Source: an uncultured Faecalibacterium sp. (lineage in GTDB: Bacteria > Bacillota > Clostridia > Oscillospirales > Ruminococcaceae). From it: a stretch of 25,971 bases of DNA. A program made the translations under genes and the position numbers. The notes below the pieces were generated by a model that ran no database searches, was not told the DNA's origin, and worked only from the letters and a program-made list of their open reading frames with translations. The DNA lies in the NCBI GenBank assembly GCA_934553285.1, contig CAKTFD010000019.1, positions 1 to 25,971 on the forward strand, read 5' to 3'. How positions within the stretch are numbered: position 1 is the stretch's first letter; each line of letters opens with the position of its first letter. Positions 7,028-13,559 of the stretch are shown here, piece after piece.

Positions 7028-7846
7028 ATGGAAATGTTACAGCTGAACGGCCTGCACAAGACCTTTAACCCCGGCACTGTGAACGAAAAAGTTGCGCTGA
7101 ACGGGGTGAGCCTGCAGATGGAAGCGGGCGATTTTGCCACCATCGTAGGTTCCAACGGCGCAGGCAAATCCACCCTGTTCAATGCCATCACCGGCGGCTT
7201 TATTGCCGATGAAGGCAGTATCCTGCTGGGCGGGCAGGATATCACCTTTGCGCCGGAGCACCAGCGCAGCAAGGTGATCGGGCATCTGTTCCAGGACCCG
7301 CTCAAGGGCACCGCGCCCAACATGACCATCGAGGAAAACCTGGCGCTGGCCTACCTGCGGGCAGGTACTGCGCCCAATGCCATCTTCTCCCGCATCTCCC
7401 GCCGGGATAAGGCGCTCTTCCGTGAGAAGCTGGCGCTCCTGGATATGGGGCTGGAGGACCGGATGAAGCAGCCGGTGGGGCTGCTCTCCGGCGGGCAGCG
7501 GCAGGCGCTGACCCTGCTCATGGCCACCCTGGTCACCCCCAAGCTGCTGCTGCTGGACGAGCACACCGCCGCCCTGGACCCCGCCACCGCCGAAAAGGTG
7601 CTGGAGCTGACCCGGAACATCGTGGCAGAAAAAAAGATCACCTGCCTGATGGTGACCCACAACATGCACCAGGCGCTGGAGCTGGGCAACCGTACCCTGA
7701 TGATGGATGCAGGGCGCATCGTGTTCGATGTAAAGGGCGAAGCGCGCAGCCGGATGACTGTGGACGACCTGCTGGAAAAGTTCCGCGAAAATGCCGGCAA
7801 AAACCTGGATAATGACCGCATCCTGCTGAGCAAGGTGGAAAAATAA
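7028..7846 (+). CDS. trpZ: ABC transporter ATP-binding protein, TrpZ-like
   Basis: This 272-residue cytoplasmic ATPase powers the adjacent permease. Walker A is GSNGAGKST at 41-49, the Q-loop lies in HLFQDPLKG, the signature is LSGGQ at 153-157, Walker B is LLLLDE near 175-180 followed by the D-loop ALDP, and the switch histidine is in MVTHNMHQ. The sequence is LivG/LivF-like, matching the permease class. It begins two bases after the permease stop, with GGAGGGAC overlapping the end of that gene. It completes a binding protein-permease-ATPase set, so the T-box can control the whole importer. A structured intergenic stretch and a bidirectional terminator follow. Confidence 0.9.
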   Translation: MEMLQLNGLHKTFNPGTVNEKVALNGVSLQMEAGDFATIVGSNGAGKSTLFNAITGGFIADEGSILLGGQDITFAPEHQRSKVIGHLFQDPLKGTAPNMTIEENLALAYLRAGTAPNAIFSRISRRDKALFREKLALLDMGLEDRMKQPVGLLSGGQRQALTLLMATLVTPKLLLLDEHTAALDPATAEKVLELTRNIVAEKKITCLMVTHNMHQALELGNRTLMMDAGRIVFDVKGEARSRMTVDDLLEKFRENAGKNLDNDRILLSKVEK

Positions 7847-7876
7847 GCGCGATCGGGCAAAAGCCTCCTGCGTATA

Positions 7877-7968
7877 GCAGTTTGCGTTTTTAATGCACAA
7901 GCAACATCCGCAAACTGCATATCGCAAATATGCCGTTTTGATAGGCACTATTTTTGAAAATTGCGATA
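7877..7968. other. AT-rich structured intergenic segment
   Basis: Two nested inverted repeats are visible. GCAGTTTGCG (7877-7886) pairs with CGCAAACTGC (7909-7918). TATCGC (7920-7925) pairs with GCGATA (7963-7968) around an inner stem made of AAATA, TGCC, GGCA and TATTT. The composition is clearly lower in GC than the flanking genes. It could be a degenerate mobile remnant or part of a bidirectional 3' region. Confidence 0.4.
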
Positions 7969-7973
7969 AATGC

Positions 7974-8010
7974 AAAACGGCTGCCGCACATCCTCTGTGC
8001 AGCAGCCGTT
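7974..8010. terminator. Bidirectional terminator between the ABC operon and the lipase (family copy 2)
   Basis: AACGGCTGCCGCACA (7976-7990) pairs with TGTGCAGCAGCCGTT (7996-8010), with one C-A mismatch and a five-base loop. On the minus strand it is followed by TTTT and lies 14 bases after the lipase stop. On the plus strand GTTCTTT follows. It belongs to the same hairpin family as 5741-5778 and 16776-16810. Confidence 0.7.
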
Positions 8011-8024
8011 GTTCTTTATGCGTT

Positions 8025-8894
8025 TTATGCGTCCTGTGCGGCTTTGGAGGCCTCCACAAAGGCGGCGATCTTGTCGATCTGGATCTCTGCTACGGCGCGG
8101 CCGGTATCGTATACGCGGCGCAGCTGGGCGGCATCGCGCTCCAGAGAGGGGATCTCCAGCGGGATGGGCGGGCGGATGACGAAAGCCTGGCCGGACTGCT
8201 CCAGCATGGAAATGTAGGCCAGTGTTTCGTTGTAGCGCTCGTGGCGGTCGGCAACGGCCTCCACAAAGGCGGGATAGCGCAGATATTTGGCCCGGATAAG
8301 GGGCAGCATCTTGTTTTTCTGCTTTACAAAGCCCTTGGGCTGGGTCAGGATGATCAGGTTGCGCTTGTAGCCGATGGACTGGAAAAAGCGCACGGGGATG
8401 GAATCTGCCACGCCGCCGTCCAGCAGCTGGTAACGGCCGATCTTTACGATCTTTGCCGCCAGCGGCATGGAGGCCGATGCCTGCATCCACTGGATGTCCT
8501 CGGTATCGCCGGTGCGGCACTTGTGGTAGATCGGCTCGCCGGTGCGCACATCGGTGCACACAGCAAAAAAGTCCATGGGGTCGTTCCGGAAGGCTTCGGC
8601 ATTAAAAGGATCCAGCTTTTCCGGCACAGTATGGTAGCAGAACTGCTCGCTGTACAGATTGCCCGTGCGCAGAAGATTGCCAAAACCGGCGTAACGCTTA
8701 TCGGTGCAGTATTCCGTGTTGTAACGGATGGTGCGCCCGATCTGGTGGGACTTATAATTGCAGCCGAACACGGCTCCGGCAGACACGCCGATGGCACCAT
8801 CCAGCCGGATGTCATGCTCCATCAGCACATCCAGCACACCTGCGGTGAACATCCCGCGCATTGCGCCGCCCTCCAGCACAAGTCCTGTTTTCAT
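8025..8894 (-). CDS. Patatin-like phospholipase (RssA/YjjU type)
   Basis: This 289-residue protein is a bacterial patatin-fold serine hydrolase that would cleave acyl esters such as phospholipids. The oxyanion motif EGGAMRG is at 8-14, the nucleophile elbow GVSAG at 36-40 with Ser38, and the catalytic-dyad aspartate at 159 in LLDGGVADSIP. No signal peptide is present, so it is probably cytoplasmic or membrane-associated. The YjjU-like C-terminal part (after about 180) contains QPKGFVKQK and a helical tail. The ATG at 8894 has GGAGG five bases upstream. A promoter is visible at 8957-8984 and a terminator just downstream, so it is probably a single-gene transcript. The natural substrate is unknown. 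Confidence 0.88.
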   Translation of the reverse strand: MKTGLVLEGGAMRGMFTAGVLDVLMEHDIRLDGAIGVSAGAVFGCNYKSHQIGRTIRYNTEYCTDKRYAGFGNLLRTGNLYSEQFCYHTVPEKLDPFNAEAFRNDPMDFFAVCTDVRTGEPIYHKCRTGDTEDIQWMQASASMPLAAKIVKIGRYQLLDGGVADSIPVRFFQSIGYKRNLIILTQPKGFVKQKNKMLPLIRAKYLRYPAFVEAVADRHERYNETLAYISMLEQSGQAFVIRPPIPLEIPSLERDAAQLRRVYDTGRAVAEIQIDKIAAFVEASKAAQDA

Positions 8895-8956
8895 ACGTTC
8901 CTCCTTCTCCTCTGCGCCGGTAAAAAATACCGGATATAACCCTTCCTGCTAAGAAT

Positions 8957-8984
8957 AGTATACTCAAAAACCCGGAAAGAACAA
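8957..8984 (-). promoter_or_regulatory. Promoter of the patatin-like gene
   Basis: On the minus strand TTGTTC (8979-8984) and TATACT (8957-8962) are 16 bases apart, about 60 bases upstream of the start codon. Confidence 0.6.
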
Positions 8985-9110
8985 GGGAAGAAAAAACAAA
9001 AATGACCTTACAACTTCGCGGAGTTTCGGTGCTTTTGGCCAAGTGCGGATTTTTGGAAAAAACAGATGAGAACGCTGCCGCATTTTTGCGAATTTTGGCA
9101 AGAAAACCAC

Positions 9111-9139
9111 TTGTCAAAGCGGGATGCTTCCGGTATACT
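9111..9139 (+). promoter_or_regulatory. Promoter of xpt
   Basis: TTGTCA (9111-9116) and TATACT (9134-9139) have the optimal 17-base spacing. The predicted start near 9146 gives a leader of about 120 bases. Upstream, 8985-9110 is AT-rich with only loose repeats (TGCGG/CCGCA followed by TTTTT near 9042-9095) and no gene. Confidence 0.7.
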
Positions 9140-9156
9140 AGGTGAAACATCGTATC

Positions 9157-9238
9157 CTGGGTGCGTGTGGCGCGCACCCGGAAATGGAAAACAGACGGGC
9201 GTTTTCCCGGCGGTCGTGCCGGAAGCGGGGAAAGCGCC
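9157..9238 (+). other. Structured 5' leader of xpt, class unknown
   Basis: Two consecutive helices fill the leader. Positions 9157-9165 pair with 9173-9181 (nine pairs). Positions 9198-9208 pair with 9228-9238 (eleven pairs, one G-U), enclosing a small GGC/GCC stem. It does not show the purine-riboswitch core expected before many xpt genes. The ribosome-binding site at 9249-9253 lies just beyond the second helix. It may be a regulatory leader or simply a stable 5' end. Confidence 0.45.
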
Positions 9239-9264
9239 TGCAAGGGTTGGAGGACAGATAAATT

Positions 9265-9858
9265 ATGAAGATGCTGGAAGATCGTATCCGCAAAGACGGC
9301 ATTGTGCGCGAGGGCAACGTGCTCAAGGTAGACAGCTTTATCAACCACCAGATGGATATCCCCCTGTTCCGCGAGATGGCACGGGAGTGGAAGCGCCTGT
9401 TTGCAGGCAAGCCCATCAACAAGGTGCTTACCATCGAGGCCAGCGGCATCGGCATTGCGGCAGTGGTGGCCAGCGAGCTGAACGTGCCGGTGGTATTTGC
9501 AAAAAAATCCATGAGCATCAACCTGGACTACAACAACTACGAGACCAAGATCGAGTCCTTCACCCACAAAAAGATCTACAACGTCATCGTGTCCAAAAAG
9601 TTCCTCACCCCGGAGGATCATGTGCTCATCATTGACGACTTCCTGGCCAACGGTTGCGCCCTGATGGGCCTGCTGGAACTGGCCCGGGAGGCCGGAGCCA
9701 CGGTGGAGGGCATCGGCATCGCAGTGGAAAAGGGCTTCCAGCAGGGTGGCGAGCTGATCCGCAGCAAGGGCATCCAGCTGGAGAGCCTTGCCATCGTGGA
9801 CGCCATGGACAGCACCACCGGCGAGATCACCTTCCGCCCCCAGCCGAACCAGAACTAA
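9265..9858 (+). CDS. xpt: Xanthine phosphoribosyltransferase
   Basis: This 197-residue purine-salvage enzyme transfers ribose-5-phosphate from PRPP to xanthine to form XMP. It matches the Gram-positive Xpt family end to end. MKMLEDRIRKDG opens the protein, with VDSFINHQMDIP near 22-33, IEASGIGIA at the start of the core, a KKSMSINLD segment, the PRPP-binding motif VLIIDDFLANGCAL near 124-137, and a C-terminal VEKGFQQGGE segment. Length is standard. The ATG at 9265 has GGAGG eleven bases upstream, a rather long spacing. It has its own promoter and terminator and therefore is probably monocistronic. No purine permease gene lies beside it, although xpt is often paired with one. Confidence 0.95.
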   Translation: MKMLEDRIRKDGIVREGNVLKVDSFINHQMDIPLFREMAREWKRLFAGKPINKVLTIEASGIGIAAVVASELNVPVVFAKKSMSINLDYNNYETKIESFTHKKIYNVIVSKKFLTPEDHVLIIDDFLANGCALMGLLELAREAGATVEGIGIAVEKGFQQGGELIRSKGIQLESLAIVDAMDSTTGEITFRPQPNQN

Positions 9859-9879
9859 AAAGCATTTTGTATTTCAGCG

Positions 9880-9914
9880 TAACGGAATGTCTGCGGACGT
9901 TCCGTTATTTTTTT
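9880..9914 (+). terminator. Terminator of xpt
   Basis: TAACGGAA (9880-9887) pairs with TTCCGTTA (9900-9907), with a small GTC/GAC stem inside, followed by seven Ts (9908-9914). It lies 21 bases after the stop codon. Confidence 0.92.
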
Positions 9915-9954
9915 ATGGTTGAACGCCATCAGGCCGCAGCCGCCTTCTCCAATA

Positions 9955-9999
9955 CCCCCTCAGCCTCACTTCGTTCGGCAGCTCCCCTAAGGGGACGCC
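9955..9999. repeat. Probable dispersed intergenic repeat
   Basis: This segment carries CCCCTCAGCC, TTCGTTCGGCAGCTCCCC and the palindromic TCCCCTAAGGGGA. The arrangement resembles the 'CCCCTCAGTC...GACAGCTCCCC' intergenic repeat that I recall from related gut Clostridia. Only this one copy is in the window, so the repeat status is from memory and unverified. Confidence 0.45.
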
Positions 10000-10063
10000 T
10001 TTGAGCCGTTTTGGCCCTGAAAAGGTTCCGGGTTTTGTATATGATTTTTTCAGAGAGCTGTTT

Positions 10064-10123
10064 TGCAACAGCCCCGGAAGGGCTGCCCGCAGCGCCGCCG
10101 CTTCCGCAGGAAGCAGGCGCTGC
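10064..10123. repeat. Pair of GC-rich intergenic hairpins
   Basis: A small CAGCCC/GGGCTG stem lies near 10070-10085. It is followed by GCAGCGCC (10089-10096) pairing with GGCGCTGC (10116-10123) and an inner GCTTCC (10100-10105) with GGAAGC (10109-10114). Together with 9955-9999 and 10160-10195 it fills the 340-bp gap between xpt and the penicillin-binding protein, in which no gene is seen. Confidence 0.4.
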
Positions 10124-10154
10124 AGCTGCTGCTTGCCGTTACGCCCCTCCCGTG

Positions 10155-10195
10155 AAAAGGCGATTCTGGAAAATCCGCAGATTTTCCAGAATCGC
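10155..10195 (-). terminator. Long perfect hairpin, probable terminator of the PBP gene
   Basis: A perfect 16-bp stem pairs 10160-10175 with 10180-10195 around a four-base loop. On the minus strand the stem is followed by CTTTTC, and it lies 61 bases after the PBP stop. The stem is longer and less GC-rich than most terminators and may be a repeat element serving as one. Confidence 0.55.
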
Positions 10196-10256
10196 GAATT
10201 GAAAATCATTCTTCCGCTGAGATCGCGCAGAGCATCGCGGAGCGCAGTTCAAATCC

Positions 10257-12140
10257 TTATGCCCCATCAAAGCTGTCGCCATCGGCGGGCAGGGCGGCGG
10301 TCTGCGTGTCGGCACTGCCCGATGCAGCAGCGCGGGGGATGCCTTTGTACACCAGCGTCTGCTCTAGTACCTCGGCACAGACCGGGGCTGAAAGACTGCC
10401 TCCGGCGGTGGTCCAGCTGTGTGGTTCATCCAGGCAGACCAGACACAAAAACTGCGGGTCATCGATGGGGGCCACCGCCACAAAGCTGGCAATGCGGGCC
10501 TTTTCATCGGCGCTGTCCAGCTTCTGGCTGGTGCCGCTTTTGCCGCCCACCCGGTAACCCGCGATCTGTGCGTTGCGCCCGCCGCCGTACAGCACCACCG
10601 CCTCCATCATCTCCCGCATCACAGCGGAGGTCCCGGGCTGGATCACCTGCCGTTTGCACACCGGCTGGTTGTGCTGCAGCACGGTGCCGTCCGGTGCCAG
10701 GATGTCCGATACCAGGTAGGGCTGCATCAGCCTGCCGCCGTTGACCACGGCGCACACAGCGGCGGCCATTTCCAGATAGGAGATCTTGCTGCTCTGCCCG
10801 AAGGCGCAGGAGGCCAGTTCCACCGGCCCCATGCGGTCGGCGGTGTAGTACAGGCTTTTTTTCGGCTCGGCGGGCAGGTCGATGCCGGTTGGCTCCCGCA
10901 GGCCGAAGGCGGCAAAGTAATTGCAGAACGCCTCCCTGCCCAGCCGCGCCCCGATTTGGATAAAGCTCTGGTTGCAGGAGTTTTCCAGCGCCTGGGTCAC
11001 GGTCTGGCTGCCGTGGCGCTTGTGGTTGGCGCAGTGGAACCGGGTGCCCGCCACCGAGATGGAGTCTCCGCAGTAAAAGGTGGAGTGCCGGGTAATGGCA
11101 CCGGCATCCAGCGCCGCTGCGCAGGTGATGAGCTTGAACACGCTGCCCGGCTCGTACAGGTCGCTTACCGCCTTGTTGCGCCACTGGGTCTGCTGCGCCA
11201 GCTGCAGGGCGGCGGCACGGGCCTCGCCGGAAAGGGCGTCCACGGCGGCGCGGGCGGCTTTGTCGGCAATGACCCGGGGCTGGTTGGGGTCGTAGGCGGG
11301 GGTGGTGGCCATGGCCAGCACGGCCCCGGTGTTCACATCCAGCACCAGCCCCACGCTGCGGGCCGCTACATGGTGCTCCTGCACCGCATAATTCAACGCA
11401 TTTTCCAGATAATGTTGAATGTTTGCGTCGATGGTCAGCCGCAGTCCGCTGCCCTCCACGGGGGCAAGCTCGGTCTCGTAGCTTTGCTCCAGCGTGTAGC
11501 CCCAGGCATTCACGGCGGTCAGCACCACTCCATTCTGCCCGGTAAGGACATCGTTATATTTCAGCTCCAGACCGCTGACCCCGGCGTTGTCCACGTTGGT
11601 GAACCCCAGAACCGAAGCCAGAAACTCGCCCTGCGGGTACCAGCGTTTGGAGTCCTGGTTGATGCGGATGCCGGTGATACCGTTTGCCGCGCAGAAGTCC
11701 CGCACGGCATCGGCGGTCTCCCGCTCCACCCGGTAGCGCAAAAGGCAGTCGTTGGAGCGCCGGTCGCTGAACTTTTCCAGCAGCTTTGCCTCATCCAGCG
11801 TCAAAAGCGCCGCAAGCCCTTTTGCGGCCAGGGCAAGTTTGTCCTCCGGCATCTCCCGGGGGCTGGCGCGCAGGGTCCAGCAGCTGCTGTTTGCGGCCAG
11901 CAGGGTACCATCAGCGCTGTAGATCCTGCCCCGGTCGGCGGGCACAACGGTGTCCCGCAGCTGCTGCCCCAGTGCCCGCCGGGTGTACCAGCTGCCTGTG
12001 CATAGCTGCAGCCAGAACAGCCGCCCCACCAGCCCGGCAAAGCATACGGTGCACAGGCCCAGTGCGATCAGCCGCGCCCGCAGCCGGAACGCCCGCTCCG
12101 GCAGGGTGCGCAGGGTATCCGTGGGTCGATGGCTGGCCAT
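10257..12140 (-). CDS. Class B penicillin-binding protein (FtsI/SpoVD-like transpeptidase)
   Basis: This 627-residue membrane-anchored DD-transpeptidase cross-links peptidoglycan, most likely with the SEDS protein encoded divergently. It has a short cytoplasmic N-terminus, one membrane helix (about 24-46), and a dimerisation/pedestal domain starting with RDTVVPADRGRIY (62-74). The transpeptidase domain has SVFK (333-336) with the acyl-enzyme serine, SCN (388-390) and KSG (534-536), the last a normal variant of KTG. The C-terminus lacks the PASTA domain found in B. subtilis SpoVD. The ATG at 12140 has AAAGGAGG seven bases upstream; the in-frame extension to 12329 would overlap ftsW antisense and is rejected. 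FtsI (division) and SpoVD (spore cortex) cannot be separated on sequence alone. Confidence 0.9.
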   Translation of the reverse strand: MASHRPTDTLRTLPERAFRLRARLIALGLCTVCFAGLVGRLFWLQLCTGSWYTRRALGQQLRDTVVPADRGRIYSADGTLLAANSSCWTLRASPREMPEDKLALAAKGLAALLTLDEAKLLEKFSDRRSNDCLLRYRVERETADAVRDFCAANGITGIRINQDSKRWYPQGEFLASVLGFTNVDNAGVSGLELKYNDVLTGQNGVVLTAVNAWGYTLEQSYETELAPVEGSGLRLTIDANIQHYLENALNYAVQEHHVAARSVGLVLDVNTGAVLAMATTPAYDPNQPRVIADKAARAAVDALSGEARAAALQLAQQTQWRNKAVSDLYEPGSVFKLITCAAALDAGAITRHSTFYCGDSISVAGTRFHCANHKRHGSQTVTQALENSCNQSFIQIGARLGREAFCNYFAAFGLREPTGIDLPAEPKKSLYYTADRMGPVELASCAFGQSSKISYLEMAAAVCAVVNGGRLMQPYLVSDILAPDGTVLQHNQPVCKRQVIQPGTSAVMREMMEAVVLYGGGRNAQIAGYRVGGKSGTSQKLDSADEKARIASFVAVAPIDDPQFLCLVCLDEPHSWTTAGGSLSAPVCAEVLEQTLVYKGIPRAAASGSADTQTAALPADGDSFDGA

Positions 12141-12243
12141 GGCAGCACCTCCTTTCCGGGGCAGTGTATGCACCCGGCAGCGGTTTGTATGACTAACAGC
12201 CCCGGCTGCCGCGTACAATAACAGAAATGGAGGTGACCGGATT

Positions 12244-13380
12244 GTGCACAGAACTGCTGCCCCTGCCCGCAAAAGGCTGCTGCGGGTGCTGCCGCCCATG
12301 GATCTGCCTTTTCTGGTGCTGGTGCTCACGCTGGTGGGCTTTGGGCTGGTGATGCTGTGCAGCGCCAGCAGTGCGGTGGCGCTGTACCGGCGACAGGATG
12401 CCTTTGCCTATGTGCGGCCGCAGCTGCTGTATGCCGCTGTGGGGGTGGGGGCCATGTGGGCGGCCAGCCGGGTGGATTACCATCTCTACCACAGGCTGGC
12501 CTGGCCGCTGCTGGCACTTTCGCTGGGGCTGCTCACGGCGGTGCTGTTCATGCCGGAGTACAACGGCTGCAAGCGCTGGCTGGTGCTGCCCGGGCTGGGC
12601 ACCCTGCAGCCCAGCGAGATCGCAAAGTTTGCGGTGGTGCTGGTGTTTGCCCATATCATTGCCCTCAACCACGACCGCATGGGCAGCTTTGCAGTGGGGG
12701 TGGTGCCCTTTGTGTTGGTGCTGGGGGTGGTGGCGGTGCTCATGCTGCTGGAACCCCACCTCTCCGGCACCGTGCTGATATTGAGCATCGGCGCGGTGCT
12801 CATGTTCGTGGGCGGCACCGGGCTGCGGTGGTTCGTGCTGGCGGGCGCGGGCGGTGCTGCAGCCATCGGGGCGGCCATCGTCATCATGCCGGATCTTGTG
12901 CCCTATGCTGCCGACCGGCTCAACGCCTGGCTGGACCCCTTTGCCGATCCGCTGGGTGATGGCCACCAGACCATCCAGAGCCTGTATGCCATCGGCTCCG
13001 GCGGGGCAGCGGGGCTGGGGCTGGGCAACAGCCGCCAGAAGCATCTGTTCGTGCCGGAACCGCAGAACGATTTTATCTTTTCCATCCTGTGCGAGGAGCT
13101 GGGCTTTCTGGGGGCCTGCGCGGTGATCCTGCTGTTCAGCGCACTTCTGTGGCGGGGCATCACCCTGGCGGCCCATGCGCCGGACCGGTTTGGTGCGCTG
13201 CTGGTGGTGGGGTTCGTGGTGCAGGTGGCGCTGCAGGCGGTGCTGAACATCGCGGTGGTCACCAACACCATCCCCAACACCGGCATCAGCCTGCCGTTTT
13301 TTTCTTCCGGCGGCACCAGCCTGATGATGCTGCTGGGCGAGATGGGCATCGTGCTCTCGGTCTCCCGGGGCGAAAGCTGA
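12244..13380 (+). CDS. ftsW: SEDS-family peptidoglycan glycosyltransferase FtsW
   Basis: This 378-residue protein has about ten membrane helices and polymerises lipid II with a partner class B PBP at the septum. SEDS hallmarks are visible: LVMLCSASSAVA in the first helix, GCKRWL and LQPSEIAKFA in the central part, LEPHLSGT, the loop LNAWLDPFADPLGDGHQTIQSLYAIGSGG split over about 220-250, PEPQNDFIFSIL, and SLPFFSSGGTSLM near the end. The start is GTG at 12244, ten bases after GGAGG; no suitable ATG lies upstream. A TACAAT at 12214-12219 could be its -10, with no clear -35. FtsW is favoured over RodA or SpoVE because ftsZ and murA follow. Confidence 0.9.
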   Translation: MHRTAAPARKRLLRVLPPMDLPFLVLVLTLVGFGLVMLCSASSAVALYRRQDAFAYVRPQLLYAAVGVGAMWAASRVDYHLYHRLAWPLLALSLGLLTAVLFMPEYNGCKRWLVLPGLGTLQPSEIAKFAVVLVFAHIIALNHDRMGSFAVGVVPFVLVLGVVAVLMLLEPHLSGTVLILSIGAVLMFVGGTGLRWFVLAGAGGAAAIGAAIVIMPDLVPYAADRLNAWLDPFADPLGDGHQTIQSLYAIGSGGAAGLGLGNSRQKHLFVPEPQNDFIFSILCEELGFLGACAVILLFSALLWRGITLAAHAPDRFGALLVVGFVVQVALQAVLNIAVVTNTIPNTGISLPFFSSGGTSLMMLLGEMGIVLSVSRGES

Positions 13381-13505
13381 TAAACGGCGGCGTTTCCTGC
13401 CGCAGCGCGGTGGAACAGGCGCATGAGAGCCGAAAAAAGCAGACAAATGACCCGACAAATCCGGGATGCAGATACCGGGCAGTTCCGGGTGCGTTTTGTT
13501 GACCA

Positions 13506-13556
13506 AAGACCCTCGTTTTGCATACCATGGGGTATCTTTTGCAGAACGGGGGTCTT
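13506..13556 (+). promoter_or_regulatory. 17-bp hairpin burying the murA ribosome-binding site
   Basis: Positions 13506-13522 pair with 13540-13556 without interruption (two G-U pairs). A further TACC/GGTA (13523-13526 with 13531-13534) closes a four-base loop. The 3' arm contains GGGGG, the only ribosome-binding-like sequence before the ATG at 13560, and ends three bases before that codon. No U-tract follows, so it is not a standard terminator. An alternative in-frame ATG (13527) lies exactly in the loop. The rest of the ftsW-murA gap (13381-13505) shows three CCGGG repeats and no gene. Confidence 0.6.
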
Positions 13557-13559
13557 GGC

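Noticed and set aside
9140..9264. Purine (guanine) or ZTP riboswitch before xpt
   Set aside because: The three-way junction core of the purine riboswitch is absent. Short GGTCGTG and GCGCCTG similarities to the ZTP motif are not in the required arrangement.
10011..10744. Open frames in the gap between xpt and the PBP gene and beyond
   Set aside because: They cover hairpin repeats and the antisense of the PBP gene and show Arg/Ala/Pro-rich noise without motifs.
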